The notes: generated by a model from the sequence alone, not told the origin. DNA of 64,000 nt from Coprinellus micaceus (GCA_951394405.1 OX596346.1:496001-560000); one strand, 5' to 3'; numbered from the stretch's first letter, positions 49,064 to 60,573 are shown. Translations and numbers: made by a program.

Positions 49064-50040
49064 ATGACGATCCCCCAGGCCCCAGAACACGAGCACGAAG
49101 AGTACCAGTATACAAGGTTGATTCGAAATGTCCTCGACAACGGCGAAACGCGTCCAGATCGCACCGGAACGGGGACCATCGCGCTATTCGCGCCCCCATC
49201 TTTCCGATTCTCCCTCGCCGATATGACTCTACCTCTACTCACCACAAAACGTACCTTCCTACGCGGAATTGTTGAAGAACTTCTGTGGTTCGTGCAGGGA
49301 TGCACCGATTCGAAGAAGCTATCGGAGAAGGGGGTGAAGATCTGGGATGGCAATGGGTCGAAGGAGTTCTTGGAGGGACGAGGCTTGGGGCACAGGCGCG
49401 AGGGTGATCTAGGACCGGTGTATGGATTCCAGTGGAGACACTTTGGTGCGGAGTACGTCGACGCCGATCACGATTACACTGGGCAGGGCGTCGACCAGCT
49501 CGCGGAGGTCATCCGGAAGGTCAAGGAGAACCCTACGGATAGGCGCATCATCTTGAGCGCTTGGAATCCCAAGGGTGGGTTTCTGTCTCATATCCTCTTG
49601 GACCTCACTCTTACGCCCCAGCAGACATCCCACAAATGGCGCTCCCTCCCTGCCACATGATGTGCCAATTCTACGTCTCCCTCCCCCCTCCCTCTTCGCC
49701 CAGCTCGAAACCCAAACTCTCATGCCTCATGTACCAGCGCTCTGCGGACCTAGGGCTTGGGATCCCCTTCAACATCGCGTCCTACGCACTCCTCACACAC
49801 ATGATCGCGCGCGCCACCGGCACTGAGGCCAAGGAGCTTGTCATTCAGCTCGGGGACGCCCATGTGTACCGGGACCACGTCGATGCATTGGAAGAGCAGC
49901 TCAAGCGCGAGCCACGACCATTCCCCAAGCTGAGGTGGGCGAGAGACGACATCGAGGGTATTGAGGGCTTTGTCTACTCCGACTTTGTGGTGGAGGGGTA
50001 CAACCCTCATCCCCCGATTGCGATGAAGATGAGCGTTTAG
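49064..50040 (+). CDS. CDC21: Thymidylate synthase
   Basis: Two exons (49064-49574 and 49622-50040, 47-bp intron) give 309 residues, the usual fungal length. Converts dUMP to dTMP with methylene-tetrahydrofolate, the only de novo source of thymidylate. Visible family signatures: RPDRTGTGT and [10 protein letters not shown] near the N-terminus; [19 protein letters not shown]; the [14 protein letters not shown] segment; [11 protein letters not shown] for phosphate binding; the catalytic cysteine in [27 protein letters not shown]; and the C-terminal [12 protein letters not shown]. The start is the first ATG of the open frame. It is the first clear housekeeping gene of the window. Confidence 0.97.
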
Positions 50041-50194
50041 ACCGCACCCCAATCTGTATTACATATGTATTTATCCGCGCCTTGTGTATTTAAATTTTCT
50101 TTCAATGTTGTATCTCTGTTTTCGATCTTGTAATTAGGCCTGTTTCGGTGACCAACCTCCGTGCGAGTCAACCCAGCGCTGGCCTTGGCATGAA

Positions 50195-52138
50195 TTAGGC
50201 GCTGGTAATTCTCGCCCCGTCACCCTGACAGGCGTTCTCCGACTTCAGCGTTTCCATCGTTCGCAACTCATCCCCAAGGTCATCTTCATCACGTTTCCCA
50301 TCCTCCGAGTCCAGCGGAGAAGGAGAGAACAGGAGTGTTGATGCTAACGGTTTTGAGCCCACATAGTCGACTTTCCGCATATTGATGAGGAGGCGTTGAG
50401 CGAGAATTGGGATGACGACGTCACTCGCCCTAGAGACATAGAGGGTTAGCCCAGGTCAAGGTTACGAAGCGTCACGCACATGTAAAAAACCCTGGATTCA
50501 AAGGTGGTTCAATCGGTATCTTTTAGGAATGTGTGAGACTACGTACAGATAACCAGGGTTCTCATCCGGTGGAGAGACCTTCCGTTCATCGGGGATCAGC
50601 ACCCAATTCTGGATGATGTCGCAGCGACTTCTGAGCGTACGTACCTCACGTAACGCAGGGGTATAGACTATCGCAGAAACCAGTCTAATAGCTGCATGGT
50701 CAGGATCATCAGCATGATTTACCTAAAAGCTGAAGAGGCCCCACACTAACCTAGCAGGGAAAGATGATGTATCGCGCCGTCCCGACGTATAACTCGCACC
50801 AGCGGACCCCGCTGACCCCTGTATCGCACGACAAGTGCAGCAACGCCTATCCCAGCTAACACTGCGTCCCATGTGAGTCTTGTTAGGTTAGAGATATTCG
50901 TCCTCCCTCCCCCGACGAAATAAAGGGAAAGAGACGCACGGGTCGACGTGACAAGGCTCACGTATGCACGAATGTCCCGGCCTAGGTATATCACAGTCTG
51001 CTCCGACCATTGCTCAGCATCGGGGACGTAGCACGGATATCCGAGTTCCCTGTCGAGTCGAGAAACCGGCTCGGCTAGAATTGATGTAAAGGTGAGTGGG
51101 TTAGGCTCCGTCCGTGTAACCATGGGCGACGCTCACCAGGATATTGAATGTATCCCACCACACCAAGGATGGCGGAGGCCACGGGAAGACCCTGTTTATC
51201 ATCGAGGAGATAGGATCTGGGGAATGATAGGTTCGTACAAAATGGTCACGAACCATGCATAGGGCCATGACTATGGTAAACCCGAATGCCTTCGCTTGAA
51301 GGAGTGCGCTGAGGCATAGACCCAGTGAGACTGCGAATGGTTCTTGGGTCAAGGGGAACACCGAGAAAGAGGAACAAGGTCTCGTTGTCGACTCACAATT
51401 GGATGCCAGAGAAACGATCCACCGTGCGGCTGTGGGCCAGAGCGCCGTGAACTTGTGTCCTCCCTACCCAGCTATCAGGGGTCATTACACACCTTGATAG
51501 ATGATATACAACGCTTTGCAGCCCTAAACAGCGATCCGGGTTAGAGACCCCCGAGCGACGGCGCGCTTCATACTCACCGCGAGAGTTATCGTCAAGTACG
51601 TCCGGTAATCTCCTAATCAAGCAAGTTCAAGCAGTGAGACCTTGAGCAACGAACCAACTACGTACTGCTCAGTTGCAAAGCAGTGTAAGTCAACGTTCCG
51701 TATCGGATAATCACGTAGAGTATCTTCCCGAGATTCCATCTTTGAGGTAGGATGACGGCGACCTGAGCGCAAAAAGCTTCAGTAGAACGGTACGCATTGC
51801 GGGAAATTGAGCAGGCGGGAACGTGTTTACCTCTTCGTCCATCGTCGTCAAGATATAGTATACCTTCATCAACAGATCGATTAGACCAAACCATACCCCA
51901 TACGCCACGGAACGGAACCCACGTAAAGGGCATAAAATGATACTTGAGCGAGGTCAACTCCAAGCAAAGATGAACAAACTGTCCAGAATATACACACTAG
52001 CGATGTACTACCACCCAACCCTCATGATCAGAACGCAAGGAGGAGCGCAAGGGGTCCAGAGCGTACTTCCGACATCCGCCACACTGCAATCGCGTCCGCA
52101 AGCCCTTGGATTTGCTCTGGAGATAATGAGGTAGACAT
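50195..52138 (-). CDS. DUF6533-like seven-TM protein, array copy 10 (inverted)
   Basis: The only array member on the - strand, 154 bp tail-to-tail with thymidylate synthase and separated from copy 9 by two unrelated genes. Exon 1 is 52138-52067 (72 nt; MSTSLSPEQIQGLADAIAVW), microexon 52007-51998. Then VYYILTTMDEE, PQRWNLGKI, SDYRTYLTITLA, GCKALYIIYQ, LGLCLSALLQAKAF, the RELGYPCYVP loop with GRDIRAYVSL, GQRGPLVRV with RRDGA, and a last exon with MRKVDYV and a tail ending ITSA at 50195. Splice sites are regular and no stop was seen. Possibly functional, and the only copy away from the block of GATA repeats. Confidence 0.72.
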
Positions 52139-53357
52139 TTAGGGCCGACGAGGACTCTGTGGCAGGGGAGGGCAGCGGCGAGAGGAAGCAACCAAGGCAT
52201 CCCTTTATATCGCAGGGTTGGTAAGCGGCAAAACCAGTTTAGACCCGACAGTGTTGGGATTATTGCGTGTCATGCGCATCTAGTGTCTAATTCTATCAAG
52301 GCGATCACCGAGGATAGAAGATGATAGGCCTTCGAGTTAGGTGGCCCATTTGCCGTAAAGCTTCCCGTCTTCGAAAGTTGGTTACCCAGAGAAGGTTCGG
52401 CGAGGTAGTGAAGGGACTCCGAGCCTCGAGGGGTCTCTGGTTTGGAGCCTGCGCAGTGCGAAGCCCCCGCCAAGAAAGCCACAGGTCTAAAGCTGGGGAG
52501 AGTCCATCACATCACAAGGAAGCCAAAGCCGTATCCCTCAAGTTGGTAGACCCTGTGCCGGAAGTCCGTCGCGATGAATTGCATATACTTTCGCAGTGGG
52601 AGGTGGACCGAAGGGAGGCACCTTCGATTCGTGCTCTCAGTCAAATGGTCATGTTAGGGTGCCACCTCGACACGCTGTTCATCGACGAGGATATCATCGA
52701 TCCTCCGCGTTTGACGGGAGACGCTGGTTATTTCTGTTAGTCTTCTCGCCACTCAACCCGAAAGAAGGCTGTCCAGAGTAGAATTGAGGTAAGTGATTAT
52801 TCAACGTAGCCCCAACTCCCACCCATGACTCGGACGGGCAAGTGGTGAACCATACTTCAAGAGGAGGCTGGGTCTGCCAGTTAGAGGGGTGTTGAGCATC
52901 AGAGGCGGGGTTGGGTGGACAGGTGAGGGGGTGGGGGAAACACAGTCAGAGTCCTCCGGGTTCTTAGAGTCGGGAGTCGCATGATGGTGGTTGCCAGTAG
53001 ACGAACCAACCGCGGAGGACGTGCGCTTTGTGGCTGTGGGTTCGGCTCGGGATCGTCCGGTTACCGGTCTGATGCGTGATTATGATGGGAGCTCTCGCGG
53101 GCGCTAAACTCAAATCGTGCAACTGTGCCGAAGGCAATCGAACATTTGTAGGAGACAACTTCATGTATCGCTCATTACCAGAGCAGGGAAACACATAGGC
53201 GTAGCTAGCAATACGGAAGTACGGTGAGAGAGTCCATAGTTATTACATAAGGAGTTGACCTGGAAATCTACCAGGAGGGTGAGCGAAATGTGACAAGGCG
53301 AAGTCCGAGAAGTACTCACCCTTCCAATATTGTTATCCCTAAGGGGCTTACAGCCCC
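52139..53357. other. Gap upstream of copy 10
   Basis: 1.2 kb. It contains the TATA box of copy 10 at 52203-52210. An ATG-started + frame of 139 codons (52321-52740) ends in an acidic, protein-like stretch with LDTLFIDEDIIDPP. It lacks recognised homology and is not called as a gene. Nothing else was recognised. Confidence 0.4.
52203..52210 (-). promoter_or_regulatory. TATA box of array copy 10
   Basis: atataaag read on the - strand, about 65 bp upstream of the start codon. Confidence 0.5.
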
Positions 53358-53834
53358 TCAAACCTCTGCGGGAAATCCGCATCGCTCAGCGGGGAGCGGG
53401 CGAAGCTCGATGGTGACATTGGCGGGGACATTGTCCCGATTGAATCCAGTGAGGGCGAGGAACTCCGAGGTGCACAAGATCGCCTGGTCCTCCACGCCGT
53501 TGCTGGTGACCGCGGTTACCTGGGAGGCCCTGCCAGTGCCGCTGAACCACATCTCGTAGCACTTGCCGCAGTTCGGGCTGTTGAAACCGACTCCAGGGAG
53601 CCCAGCGAGCGCTGGGTATCCGGGAAGGCTGGAGAAGGTGGTGTAGCCCTTGGTGATGAGCCCGTTCTCGCCTGTGGAGCACGAGACGGTGTTAAGGCTG
53701 CGGCTTGCTTGGCAGAGCCCATCGTCGTATGCGAGTTGGAGGATGGCGGGCTGGCTGCGTTCAACGAGAGCCGCACCACTGGCGAGGGTGGCCGTAGTGG
53801 CGAGAACGGAGAGAGCGAAGAGCTTGGTAAGCAT
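53358..53834 (-). CDS. Cerato-platanin family secreted protein
   Basis: Intronless, 158 residues. MLTKLFALSVLATTATLASG is a signal peptide. The mature part shows the cerato-platanin pattern: LAYDDG, then SLNTVSCSTGENGLITKGY, then FSSLPGYPALAGLPGV and FNSPNCGKCYEMWF. Cerato-platanins are small secreted double-psi barrel proteins that bind chitin oligomers, act in the fungal wall and can trigger plant defence. The C-terminus departs from the common form: the last cysteine is followed by GFPAEV instead of ending at CGL, and an extra cysteine pair seems present (LCQAS, ILCTS). A TATA-like ctataag lies about 90 bp upstream, near 53920-53930. It stands alone; no second copy was seen in the window. 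Confidence 0.9.
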   Translation of the reverse strand: MLTKLFALSVLATTATLASGAALVERSQPAILQLAYDDGLCQASRSLNTVSCSTGENGLITKGYTTFSSLPGYPALAGLPGVGFNSPNCGKCYEMWFSGTGRASQVTAVTSNGVEDQAILCTSEFLALTGFNRDNVPANVTIELRPLPAERCGFPAEV

Positions 53835-55882
53835 GTCGAGACGAGAGGTCGATGGCTGGAGATTCAGATGTGGAGTGCGATTCGCTTGTGGGATGAGATA
53901 TGCGGGGGGATGGGGGCACTTCTTATAGAGTTTCGAAATTATTTGTGCATTGTTTGACGTCCCACCAGACTCGCCCAACGCAGAACGTTTTGGTACTAGA
54001 TTTCGAGCGTGAATGTCGACCCAGAGCGCTCATACGGCATTCTTGATGTTTGGTCCTTGTTCTGTGACCCCAGCATGCCCGCAGGAGGGGGAAGTATAAC
54101 CCCGCCTGCCCATCTGCTGTAACGCCTTACGTTTGACGCCGCAGTAGTAATCTCAGTTCTACAGGAGCCCTCTTCATTTCCTCTGTAAATATGCTTGCCC
54201 CTCTTGTCAGAATAGCCCTTTCCTCTGCATATTGGGTCTCCTCATCCCCCTGCTCAGTATTAGACGTAGCTTTGTCCAAGGATCTACAAAGGGACTGCAC
54301 CCGCCTACGCTTCTTGACAATCCTATTCATTTTGAAGTACAGGGCGAGAGCCCCCGAGGTACCATGTTCCCGAGTCGACGGGGATCACACGTTGTACGCC
54401 CAACATGTATTAACCCCAGGTCCGACATTTCTGGAACTATTGTTATACGTATTGAAAGGGACGAGTAACGGCACCGATCGCCCTCGTGGGGCCGAGTCCA
54501 TTTAGCGCCCAGGTGTAACTTCGGATGTACCTCGGATGCCCTAGCTCAAAACACAGGCAGGTCTCACAACACCTTGCCATTCGATGCGTATCATGGCTGA
54601 TGGGGCTCAATTGGGGCGGTGGGATGTGTACTTTTGATGAATGTTTCTCAGCTGTTACGTTTCGGCAGGGTACGAGGAGATGGGTCCTGTGAATTCGGGA
54701 ACGCGAACACCGGTCTGGGCGCGCTACAGTGAGCGAGGTGGACAGTTCATGCGAAAGGATGGCCAGACCCACCTGTTGTGAGCGTGCAGACCGCCTGAGG
54801 AACCACATTCATCCCATCATTCATCGCCTACTGGGCTCCGAGGCGCCCTCACGACTCGTCAAGGCTCAAGATTGGGATGTGCAGTACTGGACGGATTTCG
54901 CAAAATAAATGCCCCTTACTTACCCGTTTGTGTGGCGTTGAGGGGGAGCTAGACATGCAACAGCACATCACCGGTGGTATAAATCGTAGGTTTGAATGTA
55001 TTTACACAAGGTCGATGGGGAAAGGATCATCGAGGAGTAACGGCGCAGCGCATTCGGACCATTGTTCCGTCCAGGCGGCGAACGTATCGTCTCGAACGCC
55101 CGAGTCGCGTTCTGCCTTAGGGGCGAATGCGTCGACTCTACAGGAGCTCTTTCATCTTCTTGATTTTATGATGGCACTGCCGGGGCGCTTCAGCTGCAGG
55201 CTTTGTCGAAGGCGCTCTGCCCATCGGAAAATGATTTCTCCGCGCCGAAAATGAGAGTACCACCCCGCTGCCGAGGTGATACTTCTACGATGTACCGATT
55301 CCCATGTCGAAATTTGGTCTAAGCGCGTTCTAGGGCTGTTGTCCTGAGAGCGATTTGCACTAGCGTGTGGCGGTGCCCCCGAAGTTCGGGCGTGACGGTA
55401 ACACGCTCGAAGGTCTAAGCGCTCGCTGATGGGCGCTTAACCCGGAGGTGAACACAATGGGATGACGTCTTTGACCGTGGAAAACAAAGCAAAGCCTATG
55501 AACGCTGGGTGAATGGGTTGGATTATGTAGAAACAAACTATGTATTCAGCGTGGATCGTTGGGAGGAGAACTACAAACTTTTCCTACTTCCGAATCCCGA
55601 TACTTTAGAACTATGACCCCCCGGGTTTACCTTCCAAAGAACTGGAGGAATGGTGTGGCTTTGAGGTGTACGTATCAATGGACTCGGATAATGGGACAGG
55701 GACATTGTCAAGTGCGTTGTCACCGATACGACGCCAAATATGGCTGGTTAAAAAGACCATTGTCCAACGCGTCCATTGGGGAGAGTATCAAAGCGCATTG
55801 GACGACTCGAGCGAGTATATAAAGTCGCCTCGCCGTCCCCCCACCCCAGCTCTCACACATTCAGGCTTTAAGCACCGTTACG
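53835..55882. other. Gap without supported genes
   Basis: 2 kb of non-coding sequence. Frames at 54191-54505 (+), 54443-54808 (-) and 54877-55254 (+) overlap each other and have no motif. A gggcgcttaacc motif is at 55432-55443. Confidence 0.5.
55816..55824 (+). promoter_or_regulatory. TATA box of the gene at 55883
   Basis: tatataaag followed by tcgcctcgcc, 67 bp before the start codon. Confidence 0.55.
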
Positions 55883-56906
55883 ATGCTACAGCCAACCGCT
55901 CCTCTGAGCTTCCAACAACGCGAAGAAACCCGCACGTCCCAAGAAGACAGGTTCACCCAACGATGCGACCAACTCATTCAATCACTCACGGACTTCTGGC
56001 CCTCCCAAATCGCAGCGCACTTCCACTTGATTGACCTCGACGGAGCGCTGAGCGCCTCCATAGACCCCATGGACGACCCGCGATTCGCGCTCTCACCTTT
56101 CGAGTATGACGCCAAGTTGGCGAAATTAACTGGGGATGTGAGGGAGGGGGTGGTGGAGTTTAGCGAAGGGATTCGAGGGATTCGATATTTTGGTGTGGAA
56201 GAGGGGAGGGTGAGTCCAAGTGGGAGGTACGTGATGTGGAAGGAGAGTTGCGGTGGTGTGGAGATGGGGACGGTGGTTGGTCCGGGGTTGGAGGTCAGGC
56301 ATAGCGATTGTGTGAGAGGGTGGAGGTATGATTATGAGGAGGCGTGTGCGCTTTTGCACGAGATTAAGGTACTTCTTCCCCTCTTTCCGAAACACTGAGT
56401 ACACAATTAACTTCAAAATGTAGGAGATAGCTACGACGTACAAAAACCCCTCCTTCCCCTCACACTCCACCTACTTCCTCGCAGGGCAAGAATTCTGCCA
56501 AGTCAACGACCGAACGCGCTGGGCCATGCTTCGCGTCCTTAAAACTGCGTTCCTCACTTTCTGCGAGATGAGTCCGGTCTCAAGACCTTTCCCACGAATG
56601 CAAGTGGGTGTATACAATTATCGAGGGTGTGAAGGGATGAGGAGGTTCCGGATGGACTGGAATGGGGAGTTTGATTGTACGTCCCGTCAAAGCACGTTCG
56701 TTGGAGTGGGTTGATGGTTAACGTTTGAACTAGTGTTCCTGGATAATGTGCTGCAATACGTGTTCTGGATGTGTCCTTCCCCGGGGATGGAGTACTTGAA
56801 GAGGGTGACGTACGGTGACTTGGAGAACGAGATACTGAGAGTAAGAGAGCGTAGGCCGGATTTCGACGTCCCGTCTGAATGGGAGGAGCCGTTCGGGGCC
56901 GTATGA
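55883..56906 (+). CDS. Unrecognised protein, 303 residues
   Basis: Three exons (55883-56368, 56424-56676, 56734-56906) join in frame. The product starts MLQPTAPLSFQQREETRTS, has no signal peptide or membrane segment, and is rich in aromatic and charged residues. Visible stretches include FWPSQIAAHFHLIDLDGAL, RYDYEEACALLHEIK, FCQVNDRTRWAMLRVLKTAF and WEEPFGAV at the end. Conserved-looking W, Y and C suggest a folded soluble domain, but I do not recognise the family. The TATA box, regular introns and steady coding quality speak for a real expressed gene. Confidence 0.75.
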
Positions 56907-57278
56907 GATATTCTTGACATTCATGATAAACCTATGGTACCTTCGTTAGATAGTGACTCTACATCGATGTGCTATTAGTGTAATTCTACTCGATTCATGT
57001 ACGCTTCCGTAGCGCCTTCACACCGGCTCAGCGCGGGACCTCTGACCTCGCTCGATATGAGTAACTGTCTGCCATTTTGGTGTCATATTTACCCGGTTAG
57101 TCAAGGATCGACGCGCTCCCGAAGCGCGTCCGCCGTTTGGCGCCCAAACGAGACGCTTTGACTCTTTGTGATGCGGCTGTGTTGCGGCTGTGCCAGCTCC
57201 CGTGATCTCTCAAAAGGTCGCTCGTCGTCGTCGTCCTCAGCAGTGAACACCCCGTCTCCACGCCCCATCTCTGTCCAA
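56907..57278. other. Promoter region of the P1 gene
   Basis: 372 bp with no gene. A C/T-rich tract just before the ATG at 57279, typical of ribosomal protein genes, is the only visible feature. Confidence 0.5.
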
Positions 57279-57868
57279 ATGGTGAGTACACGACGCATAT
57301 AGTCCGCCATTCCACGAGAAATGGCCGTTTGAACGGTCCCAAGCGTCGATTTTGGCTGGATGCGGTCAGGGAGCCGTGGATGTCGTACTGATACTGACGA
57401 TATGCGCTCTCTACAGGCCTCCGTCGATCTCGCACCTACCTACGCCGCCCTCATCCTCGCCGACGACGGGATTGAGATCACTGTGCGTACACCCCAAGTC
57501 CCCCTCGAAAGCGCCCCAGAAATCTAATCGTATCGCTCCAAAATGCTTGATTTAGGCCGACAAAATCATCGCTCTCACCAACGCCGCCAATGTCGAACTC
57601 GAGCCCATCTGGGCGTCTCTCCTCGCCAAGGCTCTCGAGGGCAAGAACGTGAAGGAGCTCCTCTCGAACGTCGGTGCTGGTGGTGCCGGCCCCGCGACCG
57701 GCGCCCCTGCTGCTGCCGCTGGCGGTGCTGCTGAGGAGGCACCCAAGGAGGAGGCTAAGGAGGAGGCCAAGGAGGAGTCTGACGACGACATGGTGCGTGG
57801 ATCCGTTTCATCTTGTGCGGGGATTGGGCTAATATCGAGGATTATAGGGCTTCGGTCTGTTCGATTAA
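57279..57868 (+). CDS. RPP1: 60S acidic ribosomal protein P1
   Basis: Four exons (57279-57281, 57417-57482, 57556-57792, 57848-57868) give 108 residues. The sequence has the P1 start ([19 protein letters not shown]), the dimerisation helices ([19 protein letters not shown]), the Ala/Gly-rich hinge and the universal end, DDDMGFGLFD. P1 pairs with P2 on the uL10 stalk of the large ribosomal subunit and recruits elongation factors. The first exon is the bare start codon, followed at once by a 135-bp intron; the last exon encodes only six residues. An aataaa signal lies at 57943-57948. Confidence 0.96.
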
Positions 57869-58788
57869 ACAAATCTCTCTCATCGTCCTTTGCTATTCCA
57901 CTTCCACCCACTTGCTACACTGTACTCTGCCACACATAGTGTAATAAAAAGACGTAAAAACGGCAATCCCTCGACGTCCTGCTCGCGGGACAGAAAGCTC
58001 GCTCGTACACCCCATCCACTGGGGCATGGAGCGCCCGGAGCGCCTGTGAAATTTAAGGATTAACGTAACGTTTAGATTCCATCTCGGAAGGAACTTTCAC
58101 GACGTCACAACATACGCCCGCAAGCGCCGATTCCAATCCTCGTCCGTCTCCCGCCGCCGTGCCGAGCTCTGGGCTTCAAGAGACCCTCCGCTCGTACCTA
58201 TTTCGGGAGACCGCTGCAAATTTTCGCCTTCCAGTCCCTAGAAACCGTCAAAACACAACGATCTTTATCCCGAACGTATGAGCGTGTATTCCGACTCCTA
58301 TTCGCTGAACCAACTCAGACCCCTTCTTTCCGGTCTGGAACAAGGAAGAGCACATGCACAGCACCTCAGAGAGACAGGTGTTTTCCGCGCTTGAGCCGTA
58401 GGGCGTCTGCGATTGGCTGCAGCGCAGTGCGGGGCTCGTGGACGCTTTCGGAAGCCCGAAAAAGAGTCGAGACAAAAGTAACGTGGGTGTTTTTCCTGTT
58501 TCCGAAAACTCCATTTCCCGCTCATCCTCCTTGTTTACCGAGGTTCCAGGTCGGTCTATGAAGGGAAAACCTACGCAGAGCCACGCGCCGGGGTGGTGGA
58601 TGGGATAGAAGGTTGATAAAAGGTGGACATGACCCGGTGGGTGGGGAGATATTTCCCTTCCTTCCCCTTCTTCCTCATTTCTTCCATTTGTTGTCGGGGA
58701 TTTAAGGGTGGAATTACGGTTGGATTGTGAGTGTCCTCTCCCATCGATTCGAAATTTATCGCTCACAACCCCTCTCTCTGCTAGCATC
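57869..58788. other. Gap between P1 and the F-box gene
   Basis: 920 bp. It holds the aataaa signal of P1, then mixed sequence, then C/T-rich sequence (58660-58690). A likely 5'-UTR intron (gtgagt at 58727 to tag at 58784) precedes the F-box start codon. No gene was seen. Confidence 0.5.
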
Positions 58789-60573
58789 ATGGAAGGCGCA
58801 CTATATCCAAGCACTCCTGAGACTCGAGTCACATTGAGCTCCCTCCCTCCCGAGATCCTCGGCGAGATATTCGTCCAATGCTCGTCCCAGCACCCCGACT
58901 CCCCCCTTCTCCTCCGTCAAGTCTCCAAATCTTTCCACGCCATCGTGCACGGGACCCCTCGGGCTTGGGAGCACCTCACTCTCCACCACAGCGAGGGTAC
59001 CTACGAAGCTTCGAGCCACAAGGCCCAGATGTGGTTCAGGCATAGTGGGAGCTGCTTCGTCGATGTTAGGGTGGAGATCGAGCAGCGGTCGACTTTGAAA
59101 TGGGGCGTGGGGAGCGCATGTGGTGCTACGCCGTCAGCCAAGGACGCTCTGTCGAGCGCCTTGGCTGCTCATGTCGATCGGATCCGGACTTTGAACGTCC
59201 TTGCTCCGTCGGAACCCGATGCTCGGTCTCTCCTGGACGCGTTGTACGCCAACGCTCCCTCCCCTTCCACCCTCCCCGATGTGTCCCCTTCCACCCCTAC
59301 TCGTCTCACCCCCGCCACCCAATCCATATCCATCCGCGTCTCCTCCACCACCCCGCCCAACCTCCGGCTCTCCTCATTGGACGCCAAATTTCCGTCGCTC
59401 CCGAATCTCCGGAGCCTGAAACTCACGAACCATACAATCTCCTTCTTGTCTTCTTCCGCGGCTGACCTCGAGAATCTGCGGGAGCTGGAGATCGAGTGTC
59501 CGATACGGTTTCAGCCGATTAGGGTGGGGGAAGTTATGGGGATTTTGAGGAGGGCAGGGAGGTTGGAGAGGTTGAGGCTTGAGTCGAGGGTTGTGGATGA
59601 TGATGAGGCTTCACCATCTCCGTCTCCGTCGGCCTCTTCGCAACCTCCCTCTCCGAACACCGCGTACATCAACACCGATGGCCTCGACACAGCATTCAAT
59701 ACTACAAACCTCACTCCCCCAGATTCCGAAGACCACCCACCCCTCGTCCACCTCCCCTTCCTCACCTCCCTCTCCCTCCGCACCAACGCCATCCCCTCCC
59801 TTCTCTCAAACCTCCTTCTCCCGAACCTCGCCCTCCTGAAACTCGAAGACCTGAACAGCAAGCGCCGCGGAGCCTCCCGGGAGACTGCGAGCGTCCTCCG
59901 GCAATTGTTGGTGCGGATGGAGTTGCCGAATGAGTACAGGACGGGTCGGGGGCTGACGATTCTGGAGATGGTGGGTGTGGACGTTCAGGCACAGTCGGGC
60001 TTGGCGATCGGGTACCCACAAGAGGGGGTGTCGCAGAACATTCAGCAGGTGAAGGAGGACGAGGACGAGACGTGGGCGTGGTGTTTCAAGCGGATGGTGA
60101 ACCTCGAGGAGATCGCTGTTAGTAAGACGGACGTCGAACCCGTTCTGGAGGTCTTGGCTCCTGCAGCTTCACCCCTCTCCCAAGCCTCCCTGCGCAATAC
60201 GCCGATCGAGCCAAGTCCAACACACTGCGACCCTTCTCCCGCCCTCCCCTTTTCGACAGGCACGGCCCAGGGGCCTGGCGATGTCGATTCTGCGTGCCCT
60301 CGTCTTCGCAGGTGCACGCTCTCCACGAGTACAACCGTCTCCCCGGCTCTGGTTGATCGGTTTAGGGAGGTGCGTCCGGGTGTGGAGGTGAAGGTGGATA
60401 TGGTGCAGGATCCGTTCTTCCAGAGTTTGAAGACGGGCCCGGTGGATTTTTTGAGTATGTATTGTGATAGCCCGAGGACGGGTGGGTTGGAGGGGGGTGT
60501 GAACCTGAAGAATGGGGCGACGAGGAGAACGGGAATGAGGCCGCCGTTTGGGCCGTGGGTGGTTTTGGCTTAG
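58789..60573 (+). CDS. F-box protein, single exon, 594 residues
   Basis: Starts MEGALYPSTPETRV. Residues 17-70 hold LSSLPPEILGEIFVQCSS, LLLRQVSKSFHAIVHGTPRAW and HLTLH, a clear F-box-like domain. Leucine-rich segments follow (LPNLRSLKLTNHTISFL, LENLRELEIECPIRF, LPFLTSLSLRTNAIPSLL), separated by Ser/Pro-rich linkers, for example a stretch rich in SPSPSPSAS near residue 280. It probably acts as a substrate adaptor of an SCF ubiquitin ligase, but the substrate is unknown. It differs from the F-box gene at 37416 in lacking introns and in its linkers, so the two are not recent duplicates. An earlier GTG of the same frame is not used in fungi; the first ATG is taken. Confidence 0.85.
   Translation: MEGALYPSTPETRVTLSSLPPEILGEIFVQCSSQHPDSPLLLRQVSKSFHAIVHGTPRAWEHLTLHHSEGTYEASSHKAQMWFRHSGSCFVDVRVEIEQRSTLKWGVGSACGATPSAKDALSSALAAHVDRIRTLNVLAPSEPDARSLLDALYANAPSPSTLPDVSPSTPTRLTPATQSISIRVSSTTPPNLRLSSLDAKFPSLPNLRSLKLTNHTISFLSSSAADLENLRELEIECPIRFQPIRVGEVMGILRRAGRLERLRLESRVVDDDEASPSPSPSASSQPPSPNTAYINTDGLDTAFNTTNLTPPDSEDHPPLVHLPFLTSLSLRTNAIPSLLSNLLLPNLALLKLEDLNSKRRGASRETASVLRQLLVRMELPNEYRTGRGLTILEMVGVDVQAQSGLAIGYPQEGVSQNIQQVKEDEDETWAWCFKRMVNLEEIAVSKTDVEPVLEVLAPAASPLSQASLRNTPIEPSPTHCDPSPALPFSTGTAQGPGDVDSACPRLRRCTLSTSTTVSPALVDRFREVRPGVEVKVDMVQDPFFQSLKTGPVDFLSMYCDSPRTGGLEGGVNLKNGATRRTGMRPPFGPWVVLA

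Noticed and set aside
52321..52740. 139-codon ATG-started frame
   Set aside because: Only its end looks protein-like; no domain, no splice-supported extension and no promoter were seen.
57552..57911. 119-codon reverse frame opposite P1
   Set aside because: Shadow of the repetitive GCC/GAG codons of P1 on the other strand.
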